Shown here piece by piece: positions 13,956-22,730 of a DNA stretch of 34,549 bases. Each line of letters begins with the position of its first letter. Position 1 is the first letter of the stretch. The stretch comes from Bacteroidota bacterium (GTDB taxonomy: Bacteria; Bacteroidota; Bacteroidia; Bacteroidales; VadinHA17). Below the pieces are notes generated by a model. The model saw only the letters and a list, made by a program, of their open reading frames with translations, had not been told where the DNA came from and did not search any database. The stretch covers positions 1 to 34,549 of the forward strand of contig DSCJ01000004.1 of assembly GCA_011049175.1 (NCBI GenBank), read 5' to 3'. The position numbers were made by a program, and so were the translations under genes.

Positions 13956-14684
13956 TCAGCCGAATAATCCCCTGCCTTCCTCCCATGAACAGGGCTTGAT
14001 GATTTCAGGAACGTTCCGGTCGGCATCCCTGCGGTTGATCAGCCCCGAAATGGTGTGGGCCTGCATCCCTGTCTCGGGAAAAGGCTGCAGCAGTTCCTTC
14101 AGTTCCTCCACAGAGAGCGAGGTATCAAGCCAGGTATTCTCGGCATCTTCGGGCAGGATAGCGGGCATACGGTGTTTCGGGTGGTGGATTTTTTCCATCA
14201 TGGGATTGGCCCGCGTGGTGATGATGGAAAACGTGTGGCTTTCTTCTCCTGTCACAGGATGGATCCAGGTGTCGAAGATACCCGCCAGGGCGAAGGGCCT
14301 GTGGTCTTTCATGTAGATATACCACGGGATCTTCCTCCCGTTCCGGTCCTGCCATTCATAGAAACCCCTCACGGGTACCAGGCAGCGCTTTTTTTTCACG
14401 GGTTCCCGGAAAGCCGGCTTTTGGGTAACGGTTTCCGCCCTTGCATTGAAAGTAGCGGTACGCAAACGGGCGGCGGCTTCCTCATCCCTCGTCCAGAAGG
14501 GGATTAGCCCCCACCGGTACAGGTGAATATGTTCCCGGTCGTGCATGGGGATCACCGGCAGTTCGGGCAGGCTGAAGGCATTCTGGTAATAAGCCGGTTC
14601 ATAGCGCCGGGGTTCGGCAAAGGTAGCTCCAAACCTCCTTTCCATTTCCTCGCGGACTATGTTTATGTTAATGGTGAAGCACAT
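13956..14684 (-). CDS. SRAP (YedK/HMCES) abasic-site DNA-protein crosslink protein
   Basis: A 242-residue SRAP domain. Cys2, exposed after Met removal, is the residue that crosslinks abasic sites in single-stranded DNA. The conserved Asn is in FNARAETV, the Glu in VRGFYEW and the His in PKHRMPAIL, all present in order. RWGLIPFW is also characteristic. The protein shields abasic sites until repair. Its ATG follows the stop of the upstream serine hydrolase gene with no gap (TGAATG), so translation is likely coupled. It is convergent with the TonB-like gene. Confidence 0.92.
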   Translation of the reverse strand: MCFTININIVREEMERRFGATFAEPRRYEPAYYQNAFSLPELPVIPMHDREHIHLYRWGLIPFWTRDEEAAARLRTATFNARAETVTQKPAFREPVKKKRCLVPVRGFYEWQDRNGRKIPWYIYMKDHRPFALAGIFDTWIHPVTGEESHTFSIITTRANPMMEKIHHPKHRMPAILPEDAENTWLDTSLSVEELKELLQPFPETGMQAHTISGLINRRDADRNVPEIIKPCSWEEGRGLFG

Positions 14685-16022
14685 TCAGGGCAAAGAAGGA
14701 AAAGGTTCTGCCAGCGCCGGGTCGGTCTTCAGAAACAAATCCACCTCGGGCCAGTTTGTTATGGAATACAGTATCCGGTGCATCTCCTGCCTCACCATCA
14801 GGGGGAAATCGGCTCCTTTCCAGGCGCTGCCGTTCATCAGCACCACCCAGGTAAGGCCGTCAGCCCGCCGTTCGGCAATGGCCGAGCTGCCTGCAAACGA
14901 ACCGGTACGGTACCAGTTCCCGCGATAATCCATTCCCCGCCATCCCAGTGGACCCCATACTCCGGATCCTTCGGTCATTTTCCATACCGATTCGCGGCTG
15001 AGAATATCGGGCCGGCTATCCATGCCGTCGATGCTCAGAATAAATTTCACCAGATCGGCGGAGGTGGCAATCCACCCTCCTGCCCCTCCCAGTGTTCGGA
15101 CATCGTTGCCTCCGTTTGACCGGGGCACGAGTTCACCTGAGCCATCCAGAGAAGGGATCATCTCCGCATTTCCGGTTTCGAAATAGCTCACTTCCCTGAC
15201 CCTGGCTTCTTCCCTTGTGTTTCCTGCAATATAGAAATCGTGGATCCCCAGAGGTTCCATGAGCTTCTGCTGCACATACCTTTCATACTCCATGTTCGAT
15301 ACCTGTTCCACCACTTCGCCCAGGATGGCATATCCCAGATTGGAATAACTCGACCAGGTACCCGGTGTAAAATGAAGGCGTTTCCCCAGGGCAAAGGCAA
15401 TGATGGTTTCGATGGAAGGAGGCGGGGGCACTCCCATTTCCTCTGCAATCACATCGGGAATGAACATGTGGTCGCCCCAGCGGGTGGTCCATCCTCCCGA
15501 ATGGTCGAGCAGGTGTCGCACGGTAATCTGCAGGGCTCTTTTATCGGCAATATCCGGATACAGTGTGGTATCGAGAATACCTTCCAGACCGAAAACGCGG
15601 CTGTCGAGGCTGAGTTTCCCCTCATCAATGAGATGAAAAATGGCGGCGGCTGTAATGAGTTTGGAACCGCTGGCTATTCTGAACAGATGCCAGGGTTCCA
15701 CAGGTAATCCGGCATCCACATCGGCAGTTCCCACCCCCCCGGCATAAACCAGTTTCCCGTTCCGGGCAATAGCCACCGACGCACCCGGGATATCCCACCG
15801 GCGGATAAAACGTTCCATCCGTCTTTCCATCTCGCCGAAGTACCCCGGTACGTTATCCGCGTTGGTCAGGAAGTTGCGCGCAGGGTATTCCCTCAGGTCG
15901 CGCGTCCACTCCGGACGGTCGGACAGCCCGGTAAATATATTCTTCAGGATCAGCAGGAGGACAACCCCGAGCTGCACAATCCTTTTCAAGCGGTTTTTAT
16001 TACGCCGGGAAAGCTTCATCAT
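14685..16022 (-). CDS. Membrane-anchored beta-lactamase-like serine hydrolase
   Basis: A 445-residue protein with an N-terminal membrane segment (residues about 13-30), so it is probably anchored and faces the periplasm. The penicillin-binding/beta-lactamase class C fold is shown by the SxxK motif at S118-K121 (IASGSKL), by WSSYSNLGYAILGEVVE carrying the YxN motif, and by the Gly-rich C-terminal strand region. Likely roles are peptidase, esterase or carboxypeptidase activity on cell-wall or ester substrates; true beta-lactamase activity is not implied. The start is the ATG at 16022 or 16019 (MMKLSRRNK); the longer frame to 16112 adds residues without family support. Confidence 0.85.
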   Translation of the reverse strand: MMKLSRRNKNRLKRIVQLGVVLLLILKNIFTGLSDRPEWTRDLREYPARNFLTNADNVPGYFGEMERRMERFIRRWDIPGASVAIARNGKLVYAGGVGTADVDAGLPVEPWHLFRIASGSKLITAAAIFHLIDEGKLSLDSRVFGLEGILDTTLYPDIADKRALQITVRHLLDHSGGWTTRWGDHMFIPDVIAEEMGVPPPPSIETIIAFALGKRLHFTPGTWSSYSNLGYAILGEVVEQVSNMEYERYVQQKLMEPLGIHDFYIAGNTREEARVREVSYFETGNAEMIPSLDGSGELVPRSNGGNDVRTLGGAGGWIATSADLVKFILSIDGMDSRPDILSRESVWKMTEGSGVWGPLGWRGMDYRGNWYRTGSFAGSSAIAERRADGLTWVVLMNGSAWKGADFPLMVRQEMHRILYSITNWPEVDLFLKTDPALAEPFPSLP

Positions 16023-16126
16023 CCGTTTTACCGGTGCAAAAGTACACAATTTTCCAGCAGATAAATAACCCTGGAGGCAGGAGATATTCACCTGCCGGCA
16101 GTATTTATCCACATACCCGTTTTATT

Positions 16127-16900
16127 TCATTCTTTCCACAGGCGGTGAACCAGCTTATCACCGAAAGGCTTCAGATTTTCGGGAAGCAGCTGAAGGAAGG
16201 TAAAGAAATCGGGCTGGGTTTTTGCTTCCGATGTAAGATCTTCCGGATCGGTCGGCGGCGGCGGCAGGGTCGCCTCCCCCACATAGGATACGATCTGCCA
16301 GGCTTCAGGATTTTCCTGAAATATAGGCAACACCTCCAGGGCGATCAGGTCATACAGGATTTTGTTCCCCCGGATCTTCCACGAGGCAATGCGCCGGATC
16401 TCTTCTCTGATCCAGTTTCCTGAAACCTGATTCTGGTAAAGGTCGACCTTCTGGTATGCTTCTCTCACCATATCGTTTTTCCTGTCGGTAAATAATTCGT
16501 ATTTGCCTTCCAGCTCGGGATGGGGAGGATCGGTTTCCCACTTCCCAGCAAGCCAGTCCATGAAATAAAAGGAAGCGGTATGCGACAGGATCTCGGTCAG
16601 CCAGTTAATGATCCGGGGGTCGACGTAGATGTGCATTAATTCATGCGCAAAATCATAAGCCGCTTTCCCGAAAGTATCCTTCCCCGAAGTGATCCCCATT
16701 CTGTACTGGTCGGGTTCCAGGGGTTTATAGATGCGGTGCATGTAATACGGGTCATGGATCACTGTAATCGGCTTGAACCCAAGAGGGGGCCCGGCCGGGA
16801 TCAGTTTTTCCATTTCACCGGCAATTGCATCCAGCACATACTGGACCCTCCGGTTGGACTCTTCTTTTTCATACATCCTGCAATGAATTTCCCATGCCAT
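16127..16900 (-). CDS. HExxH-containing putative zinc metallopeptidase
   Basis: A 257-residue soluble protein with no signal peptide. AYDFAHELMHIYVDPRIINWLTEILSHT contains an HELMH zinc motif near residue 86, with a Glu 17 residues after the second His that could be the third ligand, as in gluzincins. I do not recognise the family beyond this motif. The C-terminal half (ILYDLIALEVLPIFQENPEAW and onward) is helical. It lies downstream of the structured RNA gene on the same strand, but a terminator at 17051-17082 separates them. The start at 16900 (MAWEIHCRMYEKEE) has an in-frame alternative at MYEKEE. Confidence 0.6.
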   Translation of the reverse strand: MAWEIHCRMYEKEESNRRVQYVLDAIAGEMEKLIPAGPPLGFKPITVIHDPYYMHRIYKPLEPDQYRMGITSGKDTFGKAAYDFAHELMHIYVDPRIINWLTEILSHTASFYFMDWLAGKWETDPPHPELEGKYELFTDRKNDMVREAYQKVDLYQNQVSGNWIREEIRRIASWKIRGNKILYDLIALEVLPIFQENPEAWQIVSYVGEATLPPPPTDPEDLTSEAKTQPDFFTFLQLLPENLKPFGDKLVHRLWKE

Positions 16901-17041
16901 GCTGTTCGTGTTTTAGTTTGGGTTTCGGTCCTCTAAAATACAAAATTTTCCCGCACCATACCTGGTCGGGAAAACAGAATTACCCAAAACCGGCCAATGC
17001 CGTGGAAATGAAAAAATCGAAGCCCTGGAAATAAGGAAGGT

Positions 17042-17469
17042 TATAAAACAAGGATGGGAAACATTTGACTGCCTCCCATCCTCACCTTTTACAGCCCATA
17101 GGCGGTAGAAGGTGCCAAGTTACAGTTATTACGGCTTTGGCTTTCCGTCGCAGGCCTTTCAGCCTGTTCCTTCCGGCCTCTGAGCTTTGGACTTTCGGTG
17201 TTGCCGAAGCGACACCTTATATCCTCCGCCCTGACTCTTTAAAGGCCCTGTCAACACCTGTTTCTCGCGAAACCGACACTGACAGGTTTGGATCGGCGGT
17301 TTTCTCCGTTTAGAGAGAAAACCCCGGGATCCGCCTTTCGGGGCTCCGCCCGGTTCGGGATGTCTGGCGACATCCTTTCTCCGACCGGGAGCTTTCACGA
17401 ATTATTCCGAAGAACCATCCGATCCGCACTCTCAAACCCCTCAAGCCTGCCCTTTATCTCTCACTTGGT
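17042..17469 (-). ncRNA. Candidate free-standing structured RNA, family not recognised
   Basis: Read on the minus strand, the segment starts just after a consensus promoter and ends at a terminator. Its 5' end CCAAGT (17463-17468) can pair with ACTTGG (17115-17120) to close the molecule. Between them, in 5'-3' order: CCCGGT/ACCGGG enclosing GGATGTC-GCCA-GACATCC (17349-17389); GGTTTTCTC/GAGAAAACC inside GGATC/GATCC (17290-17332); CCTGTCA/TGACAGG enclosing GTTTC-GCGA-GAAAC (17247-17286); GGTGTCGC-TTCG-GCAACACC (17197-17216); and CAGGCT-GAAA-GGCCTG (17151-17166). GAAA and GCGA (GNRA) and C(UUCG)G are stable RNA tetraloops only in this orientation. I find no RNase P CR-I (GAGGAAAGUCC), no tmRNA CCA end and no credible SRP domain. 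A known family I failed to recognise remains possible. Confidence 0.7.
17051..17082 (-). terminator. Terminator of the structured RNA gene
   Basis: A 9-bp stem AGGATGGGA / TCCCATCCT with a 14-nt loop. On the minus strand it is followed by TGTTTTATAA. It falls 143 bp after the structured body closes (17115), so the primary transcript may be trimmed. Confidence 0.65.
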
Positions 17470-17473
17470 AGGT

Positions 17474-17505
17474 CAAATATATCCTAAAGATCATTCCATA
17501 CCAAA
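17474..17505 (-). promoter_or_regulatory. Promoter of the structured RNA gene
   Basis: On the minus strand, TTTG (17505-17502), 20 bp, then TATATTTG (17481-17474): an exact match to the Bacteroidota TTTG / TAnnTTTG form. The expected transcription start is near 17469-17467, exactly at the 5' strand of the closing helix. Confidence 0.75.
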
Positions 17506-17808
17506 TTTTTCTGCCTGGATATGTACACAACAAATAAACATAGGTTATGAACAATTGTTAATAACTATCAATAAGATTACTTGTTTGTATTTCAGGTTAT
17601 TACAACATCTTCTCCCATAACAACATGGGTTTTCCTCTCCCTGCCTGCCCTGCAAAGTTGCATTTCTCTGCAATATTGTTTTAAATTAGCACCGTTTTCG
17701 TCTGGTCGTTATGTTTTACCAGGTAATGCGCTCATGAATCACTCCCAGCAACCTGTTAATCAATAACTAATAGCAGATCACCCGAAAAAACCACCCTATT
17801 TCCACCCT
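17506..17808. other. AT-rich intergenic leader before the carboxylase operon
   Basis: No coding frame with protein-like features is seen. A weak hairpin TTGCA-tttctc-TGCAA lies at 17658-17673. The promoter of the carboxylase operon should be here, but no unambiguous TTTG / TAnnTTTG pair was found on the plus strand. Confidence 0.4.
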
Positions 17809-19329
17809 ATGATAAAGAAAATACTGATTGCCAACCGGGGCGAAATTGCCGTACGTATTATCCGTTCATGCCGGGAAATGAATCTCCAAACGGTGGCCGT
17901 TTTTTCCGAAGCTGACCGCAGTGCCATGCATGTGCGATACGCCGATGAAGCATATCCCATTGGCCCCTCCCCTTCCCATGACAGTTACCTTAACATGAGG
18001 AAGATCATCGAGGTGGCCCGGGCTGCCGGAGCCGATGCCATACATCCCGGATACGGGTTTCTGTCAGAAAACGCAGAATTCGCCAGAAAGGTCAACCGCG
18101 CCGGAATGCGGTTTATCGGCCCTTCCCCACGTGCCATTCATACCATGGGCGATAAGATCACAGCCCGGAGAACCATGCAGGAAGCCGGCGTACCGGTTGT
18201 TCCGGGAATAAACGAAAACCTGCCCGACCGGGAAATGGCCGGACGGGTCATGAGGGAAATAGGCCTTCCTGTTATGATCAAGGCTTCGGCCGGCGGAGGA
18301 GGAAAGGGAATGCGGCTGGTCAGCCGGGAAAAAGACCTGATACCCGCCCTGAAAGGAGCCCGCTCGGAAGCTATTACCGCTTTTGGTGATGACTCGGTGT
18401 ATGTGGAGAAATACATCGAATCACCCCACCACATCGAATTTCAGATCCTGGCCGATGCCTACGGAAATACGGTCCACCTGATGGAAAGGGAATGCTCCAT
18501 ACAGCGAAGACACCAGAAAGTGGTGGAAGAAACCCCTTCTCCCCTGATGACGCCCGAACTGAGAAAAATCATGGGGAAAACCGCCGTGAAGGCCGCCCGT
18601 GCGGTAGGCTATGAAGGAGCCGGTACAGTAGAGTTCCTGGTTGATGACAGCCTGAACTATTATTTCCTGGAAATGAACACCCGGCTTCAGGTGGAACACC
18701 CCATCACGGAAAGGGTCACGGGAATCGACCTGGTGAAGGAACAGATCCGGATCGCGGCCGGGGAAAAGCTGGGATATACCCAGCGCCGGATGCGGCAGGA
18801 CGGACATGCCATCGAGTGCAGGATTTATGCCGAAGACCCCGACAACCGGTTTATGCCCAGTCCCGGAAAAGTCAAAAAGATCACCGAACCCAACGGACTG
18901 GGAGTGCGGACGGACGGATACGTATACGAGGGATATGAAATCCCCATTTATTACGACCCCCTGATATCCAAGCTGATCACCTGGGGAAATACGCGCGAGG
19001 AAGCCATCAGAAGAATGAAACGCTCCTTACAGGAATACTACATAATGGGTGTGAAAACCACGATCAGTTTCCTGGAGAAGATCATGGAAACACCCGATTT
19101 CGTAAACGGAACCTACAACACCCATTTTATCGAGAAAAACATGAACCTCCTCAGGATCCCCTGCATGGACACTTCGAATGACGATCGGTTTGATCACATG
19201 GCAGTGATCACGGCAGTCATGGAATACCTGAAAGACCTGGAAAAACCGGTGAACGGGTCCGGTACCGGAAAAAAAGAAACAAGCCGCTGGAAACAGTTCG
19301 GACGCCAGCGGGGTATCCTGCGTTTTTAA
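17809..19329 (+). CDS. Biotin carboxylase subunit of acyl-CoA carboxylase
   Basis: A 506-residue ATP-grasp enzyme that carboxylates the biotin carrier using ATP and bicarbonate. ILIANRGEIAVRIIRSCRE is the N-terminal signature. The Gly-rich loop IKASAGGGGKGMR, YVEKYIESPHHIEFQ, LMERECSIQRRHQKVVEETPSP, YFLEMNTRLQVEHPITE and the ECRIYAEDP block are all intact. It carries about 50 residues more than a minimal AccC at the C-terminus (from about 455 on), with no recognisable domain. It is the first gene of a three-gene operon, 12 bp before the carrier gene. Given the methylmalonyl-decarboxylase-type partner subunit, propionyl-CoA is the likely acyl substrate, by inference. Confidence 0.93.
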   Translation: MIKKILIANRGEIAVRIIRSCREMNLQTVAVFSEADRSAMHVRYADEAYPIGPSPSHDSYLNMRKIIEVARAAGADAIHPGYGFLSENAEFARKVNRAGMRFIGPSPRAIHTMGDKITARRTMQEAGVPVVPGINENLPDREMAGRVMREIGLPVMIKASAGGGGKGMRLVSREKDLIPALKGARSEAITAFGDDSVYVEKYIESPHHIEFQILADAYGNTVHLMERECSIQRRHQKVVEETPSPLMTPELRKIMGKTAVKAARAVGYEGAGTVEFLVDDSLNYYFLEMNTRLQVEHPITERVTGIDLVKEQIRIAAGEKLGYTQRRMRQDGHAIECRIYAEDPDNRFMPSPGKVKKITEPNGLGVRTDGYVYEGYEIPIYYDPLISKLITWGNTREEAIRRMKRSLQEYYIMGVKTTISFLEKIMETPDFVNGTYNTHFIEKNMNLLRIPCMDTSNDDRFDHMAVITAVMEYLKDLEKPVNGSGTGKKETSRWKQFGRQRGILRF

Positions 19330-19341
19330 ATATTCTTCATT

Positions 19342-19854
19342 ATGAACATCGATCTCAAAATGGACGGCAGGGATTTCCGGGTGGAAATCCTGAAAAAAAA
19401 CGGGAACCTGCTAAGCCTGCTGATCAATGACCGGCCTGTGGAAGTGGATGTGGTGCAGGTGGAAAGAGGAATTTACTCCTTCCTCTACCAGGGCAAATCT
19501 TACATCATGGAAGTGGCATCCGGTCCCCGCAGGAAACATTATACCGTGAGCCACCGCTGCCTGAACATGGAACTGGAAATCAGAGATGCGGAAACCAAAT
19601 ACCTGGAAAGCCGCTTGAAAAAATGCGGCGGACCGGCCGACAACATCATTTCATCCCCCATGCCCGGAAAGGTGGTGCATATTCCTGTAAAACCAGGGGA
19701 TGAAGTGAACGAAGGCGATACGCTCATTGTTATTTCAGCCATGAAAATGGAAAGTGAATACAAAGCCGGAAAAGACGCAGTGATCAGGAAGATTTTTGTA
19801 AAAGAAGGCGACACCATCGAAGGCAGGCAAAAACTGATCGAACTGGAATCATGA
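19342..19854 (+). CDS. Biotin carboxyl carrier protein
   Basis: A 170-residue protein. The N-terminal half (residues 1-95) is a beta-rich domain typical of carboxylase carrier subunits. The C-terminal biotinyl domain begins at [20 protein letters not shown] and contains the biotin acceptor Lys135 in SAMKMESEY. The acceptor motif and the preceding and following Gly turns are intact. It carries CO2 between the biotin carboxylase encoded upstream and the carboxyltransferase encoded downstream. It is separated from its neighbours by only 12 and 31 bp. Confidence 0.93.
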   Translation: MNIDLKMDGRDFRVEILKKNGNLLSLLINDRPVEVDVVQVERGIYSFLYQGKSYIMEVASGPRRKHYTVSHRCLNMELEIRDAETKYLESRLKKCGGPADNIISSPMPGKVVHIPVKPGDEVNEGDTLIVISAMKMESEYKAGKDAVIRKIFVKEGDTIEGRQKLIELES

Positions 19855-19885
19855 TCGCAGCCTGCACAGGAAGTTGAACCAAACC

Positions 19886-21439
19886 ATGAAAGTCATGAAA
19901 AAGAACAACACGGAAGAAAAATACCGGTTGCTGGAAGAAAAAAACAGGCTGGCTGAAGAAGGAGGTGGAAAAGAAAGGGTGGAAAAACAGCATGAAACCG
20001 GAAAAAAAACAGCCAGGGAACGGATCACCGACCTGCTCGACCCGGGCACCTTCGTGGAAGTGGATAAGCTGGTAACCCACCGCTGCAGCGATTTCAGCAT
20101 GGACCGGAAAAAGATACCCGGCGACGGGGTGGTGGCCGGATACGGAAAGATCGAAGGAAGACTGGTTTTCCTGTATGCCCAGGATTTTACCGTTTTCGGA
20201 GGTACCCTGAGCCGCGCCAATGCCGACAAGATTGTAAAAATACAGGACATGGCACTGAAAATGGGAGCTCCGGTAATCGGACTGAACGATTCGGGCGGAG
20301 CCAGAATCCAGGAAGGAGTGCAGAGCCTCGGCGGATACGCCGATATTTTCTACCGCAATGTCATGTGCTCGGGAGTGGTGCCCCAGATATCGGCCATTCT
20401 CGGCCCCTGCGCCGGAGGAGCGGTGTATTCACCCGCACTCACCGATTTTATTATCATGACAGAGAAAACAAGCTATATGTTTGTAACCGGGCCGGAAGTG
20501 ATCAAAGCTGTAACACACGAAACGGTCACCAAGGAAGAACTCGGGGGAGCCGCCACCCACCACGGGAGAAGCGGCGTAGCACACTTCACCAGCGAAAGCG
20601 ACGAACATGCCATGATGCTGATCAGGGAACTGATCAGTTTCCTGCCCTCCAACAACATGGACGACCCTCCGGAAAAATCCGTAACCGACGACATACACCG
20701 GCAAGAAGAAAAACTGGACACCCTGATCCCCGGCGATCCGAACAAACCCTATGACATCAAAGAACTGATCCATGCCGTTGTAGACAACCAGCATTTTCTG
20801 GAAGTACAGCCACAGTATGCCCGGAATATCGTGATCGGTTTCGGCCGGCTGAACGGAAAGACGGTAGGAATCACCGCCAACCAGCCGGCACATCTGGCCG
20901 GAGTGCTCGATATCGATGCATCGGTCAAAGCCGCCCGGTTCGTACGTTTTTGCGATTCCTTCCATATCCCCCTGGTTACTTTTGTGGATGTGCCGGGTTT
21001 CCTGCCCGGAACCATCCAGGAGTTCGGTGGCGTGATCAAACACGGAGCAAAATTACTCTATGCTTTTTCGGAAGCCACCGTTCCCAAAATCACCCTGATA
21101 ACCCGAAAGGCATACGGCGGAGCCTACTGCGTCATGGCCAGCAAACACATCGGAGGTGATGTGAATCTGGCCTACCCCACCGCCGAAATAGCCGTGATGG
21201 GCTCGGAAGGAGCCGTCAGGATCCTTTTTAAAAACATTACCCGGGAATCGGAACTGAAAAAATCAAAAGACGAATACGAAACAAACTTTTACAATCCTTA
21301 CAAGGCAGCGGAACTGGGATATATCGACGAGATCATCCGCCCGCGGGAAACCCGCTTCAGGCTGATCCAGGCACTGGAAATGACCGCCAACAAAAACAAA
21401 ACCAATCCGCCCAGAAAGCACGGGAATATCCCCCTCTGA
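19886..21439 (+). CDS. Acyl-CoA carboxyltransferase (propionyl-CoA carboxylase beta / MmdA type)
   Basis: A 517-residue crotonase-fold carboxyltransferase. [120 protein letters not shown] and [21 protein letters not shown] follow the family order through both subdomains. It transfers CO2 from carboxybiotin to an acyl-CoA, probably propionyl-CoA to methylmalonyl-CoA, or the reverse. The first ATG is 19886; an upstream in-frame TTG at 19874 and ATG at 19895 are alternatives. No mutase or epimerase gene is adjacent. Confidence 0.92.
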   Translation: MKVMKKNNTEEKYRLLEEKNRLAEEGGGKERVEKQHETGKKTARERITDLLDPGTFVEVDKLVTHRCSDFSMDRKKIPGDGVVAGYGKIEGRLVFLYAQDFTVFGGTLSRANADKIVKIQDMALKMGAPVIGLNDSGGARIQEGVQSLGGYADIFYRNVMCSGVVPQISAILGPCAGGAVYSPALTDFIIMTEKTSYMFVTGPEVIKAVTHETVTKEELGGAATHHGRSGVAHFTSESDEHAMMLIRELISFLPSNNMDDPPEKSVTDDIHRQEEKLDTLIPGDPNKPYDIKELIHAVVDNQHFLEVQPQYARNIVIGFGRLNGKTVGITANQPAHLAGVLDIDASVKAARFVRFCDSFHIPLVTFVDVPGFLPGTIQEFGGVIKHGAKLLYAFSEATVPKITLITRKAYGGAYCVMASKHIGGDVNLAYPTAEIAVMGSEGAVRILFKNITRESELKKSKDEYETNFYNPYKAAELGYIDEIIRPRETRFRLIQALEMTANKNKTNPPRKHGNIPL

Positions 21440-21464
21440 ACCGGTTGCTCCGGCACAGGGAAAA

Positions 21465-22532
21465 TTATTCCAGACACGAACGGATCAAAATACGCCTGAC
21501 CTGCCGTCGGCTGCTCAGCAAAGTGAAAAATTCATCCAGACGTTCGGTCATCTGCACCGCATCCTCCGGGCTAATATGCCCGCATTGCTCCACCAGCCGG
21601 TACAGTTCCTCTTTCCGGTCAAGGCAATGCCCGATCACCTGCCACAGAACATCCTTTTCACCACACAAGCCCTTGTACATCAGCTCACCTGCTTCCATTT
21701 CCTGACTGGAATTCTCCCGGTAAGGAGCATCGATCAGCCCCGACCAGTCAAAATCATACCCCACAGGGATCAACGGATAATCCGCCCCCCGCGACACCAG
21801 CTTCACATTGTGCAATACCTCCACAGCCCAGTCGTTATTCACAATGAGGTATTCAAACAGAGCCAGCAGGGTGTAATGCTGATGGGAAAGCCTCAAGGGA
21901 TGGATCCCCGCAAAATCCACCGGCTCCCCGCCCAGCCTGGCGGCCATGTCCCTTGTCCGCTCCAGAATAAATCCATTGTTCTCAGTATACAACTCTCCGC
22001 CCTGCCGGTCGAAATATCTGATCCTGGCCAGACGTACCCGGTAGCTGCAGGGGGTCAGGGCATTGTACCAGCGATAAATGAGGTATTCTTTGATAACCAG
22101 CGACTCGAAAAGTTCCTGGTGCGTCCGGCAATGGGTAACCAGCTTCAACCGGTCCTGACCCGTGAACAATGTGCCCGCCACTTCTTCCTTCTCCATCCGT
22201 ATCATCAGCGGGGGGAAATCGCAGTTCTCGGGCTTCCTCCTGAAATGCCCGCGGGTTTCCAGCACAACCGGAAAACTGTCGCAATCACCCGAAGACGTAT
22301 TATATCTCAGCATGCCGGGATGCCGTCCTCCCTCTTCCTCCCGGTCGTTCAGCAATTCGTGCAGATCACACCGGATATCCAGTTCAATCATATCATCGGA
22401 AGCAAACAGGGGCCTGTTACCTGGATGAAACCGTTCCCCGAAAATTTCCTGCGAGCCCACTGGGAACACCAAGATGAACAGGAGAACCACTAATAAACCC
22501 TGCCGTATGACATACATTTTTACCGGTTTCAT
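21465..22532 (-). CDS. Exported protein of unknown function
   Basis: A 355-residue protein. The N-terminal MKPVKMYVIRQG followed by a hydrophobic core LLVVLLFILVFPVG and SQE is a signal peptide, so the protein is periplasmic or surface-exposed. Recognisable blocks are VVLETRGHFRRKPENCDFPP, LKLVTHCR, EYLIYRWYNALTPCSYRVRL and YLIVNNDWAVEVLHN-VKLV...YDFDWSG. I recall similar exported Bacteroidota proteins without function, and the ETRGxxR / NxDW / DFDW pattern is faintly like CotH-type kinases, but this is not enough to assign activity. It is convergent with the carboxylase operon, 25 bp apart. Confidence 0.65.
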   Translation of the reverse strand: MKPVKMYVIRQGLLVVLLFILVFPVGSQEIFGERFHPGNRPLFASDDMIELDIRCDLHELLNDREEEGGRHPGMLRYNTSSGDCDSFPVVLETRGHFRRKPENCDFPPLMIRMEKEEVAGTLFTGQDRLKLVTHCRTHQELFESLVIKEYLIYRWYNALTPCSYRVRLARIRYFDRQGGELYTENNGFILERTRDMAARLGGEPVDFAGIHPLRLSHQHYTLLALFEYLIVNNDWAVEVLHNVKLVSRGADYPLIPVGYDFDWSGLIDAPYRENSSQEMEAGELMYKGLCGEKDVLWQVIGHCLDRKEELYRLVEQCGHISPEDAVQMTERLDEFFTLLSSRRQVRRILIRSCLE

Positions 22533-22637
22533 TAATTTTCGATATGAAACATGCGCAAATTAAATCAAATTTCGCCTCATCCGGAAACAATTCGCCGGGT
22601 TCACTGTTCATTCAATACGGCCATTGAAACAAAAATC

Positions 22638-22730
22638 ATGAATTTAAAGACGTATCTTATATTCACCCTGGGCATTCTTGCCGTTATAACGGAAACCTGT
22701 GCCCAGACAACGGAAGAAAAAACAACATGA
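22638..22730 (+). CDS. Short secretory-signal peptide ORF overlapping msrB
   Basis: A 30-residue frame beginning [20 protein letters not shown], then [10 protein letters not shown]: positive N-terminus, hydrophobic core and a CAQ-type cleavage region usual for Bacteroidota exported proteins. Its stop overlaps the MsrB start in ATGA. Adding one base to the A6 run at 22717-22722 fuses it in frame with MsrB, giving an exported enzyme. It is therefore either the detached signal of MsrB or a coupled leader. Confidence 0.6.
   Translation: MNLKTYLIFTLGILAVITETCAQTTEEKTT

Noticed and set aside
17042-17469. RNase P RNA, tmRNA or SRP RNA as identity of the structured RNA
   Set aside because: No GAGGAAAGUCC / P4 pair for RNase P, no tRNA-like CCA end for tmRNA. 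CCGGAAGGAA at about 17166-17177 recalls the SRP GGAA loop but its flanks do not pair as in SRP helix 8. Only eye comparison, so a covariance search could overturn this.
17065-17620. Short open frames on both strands in the structured region
   Set aside because: They overlap the hairpins, differ in frame, and have no signal, domain or ribosome-site support.
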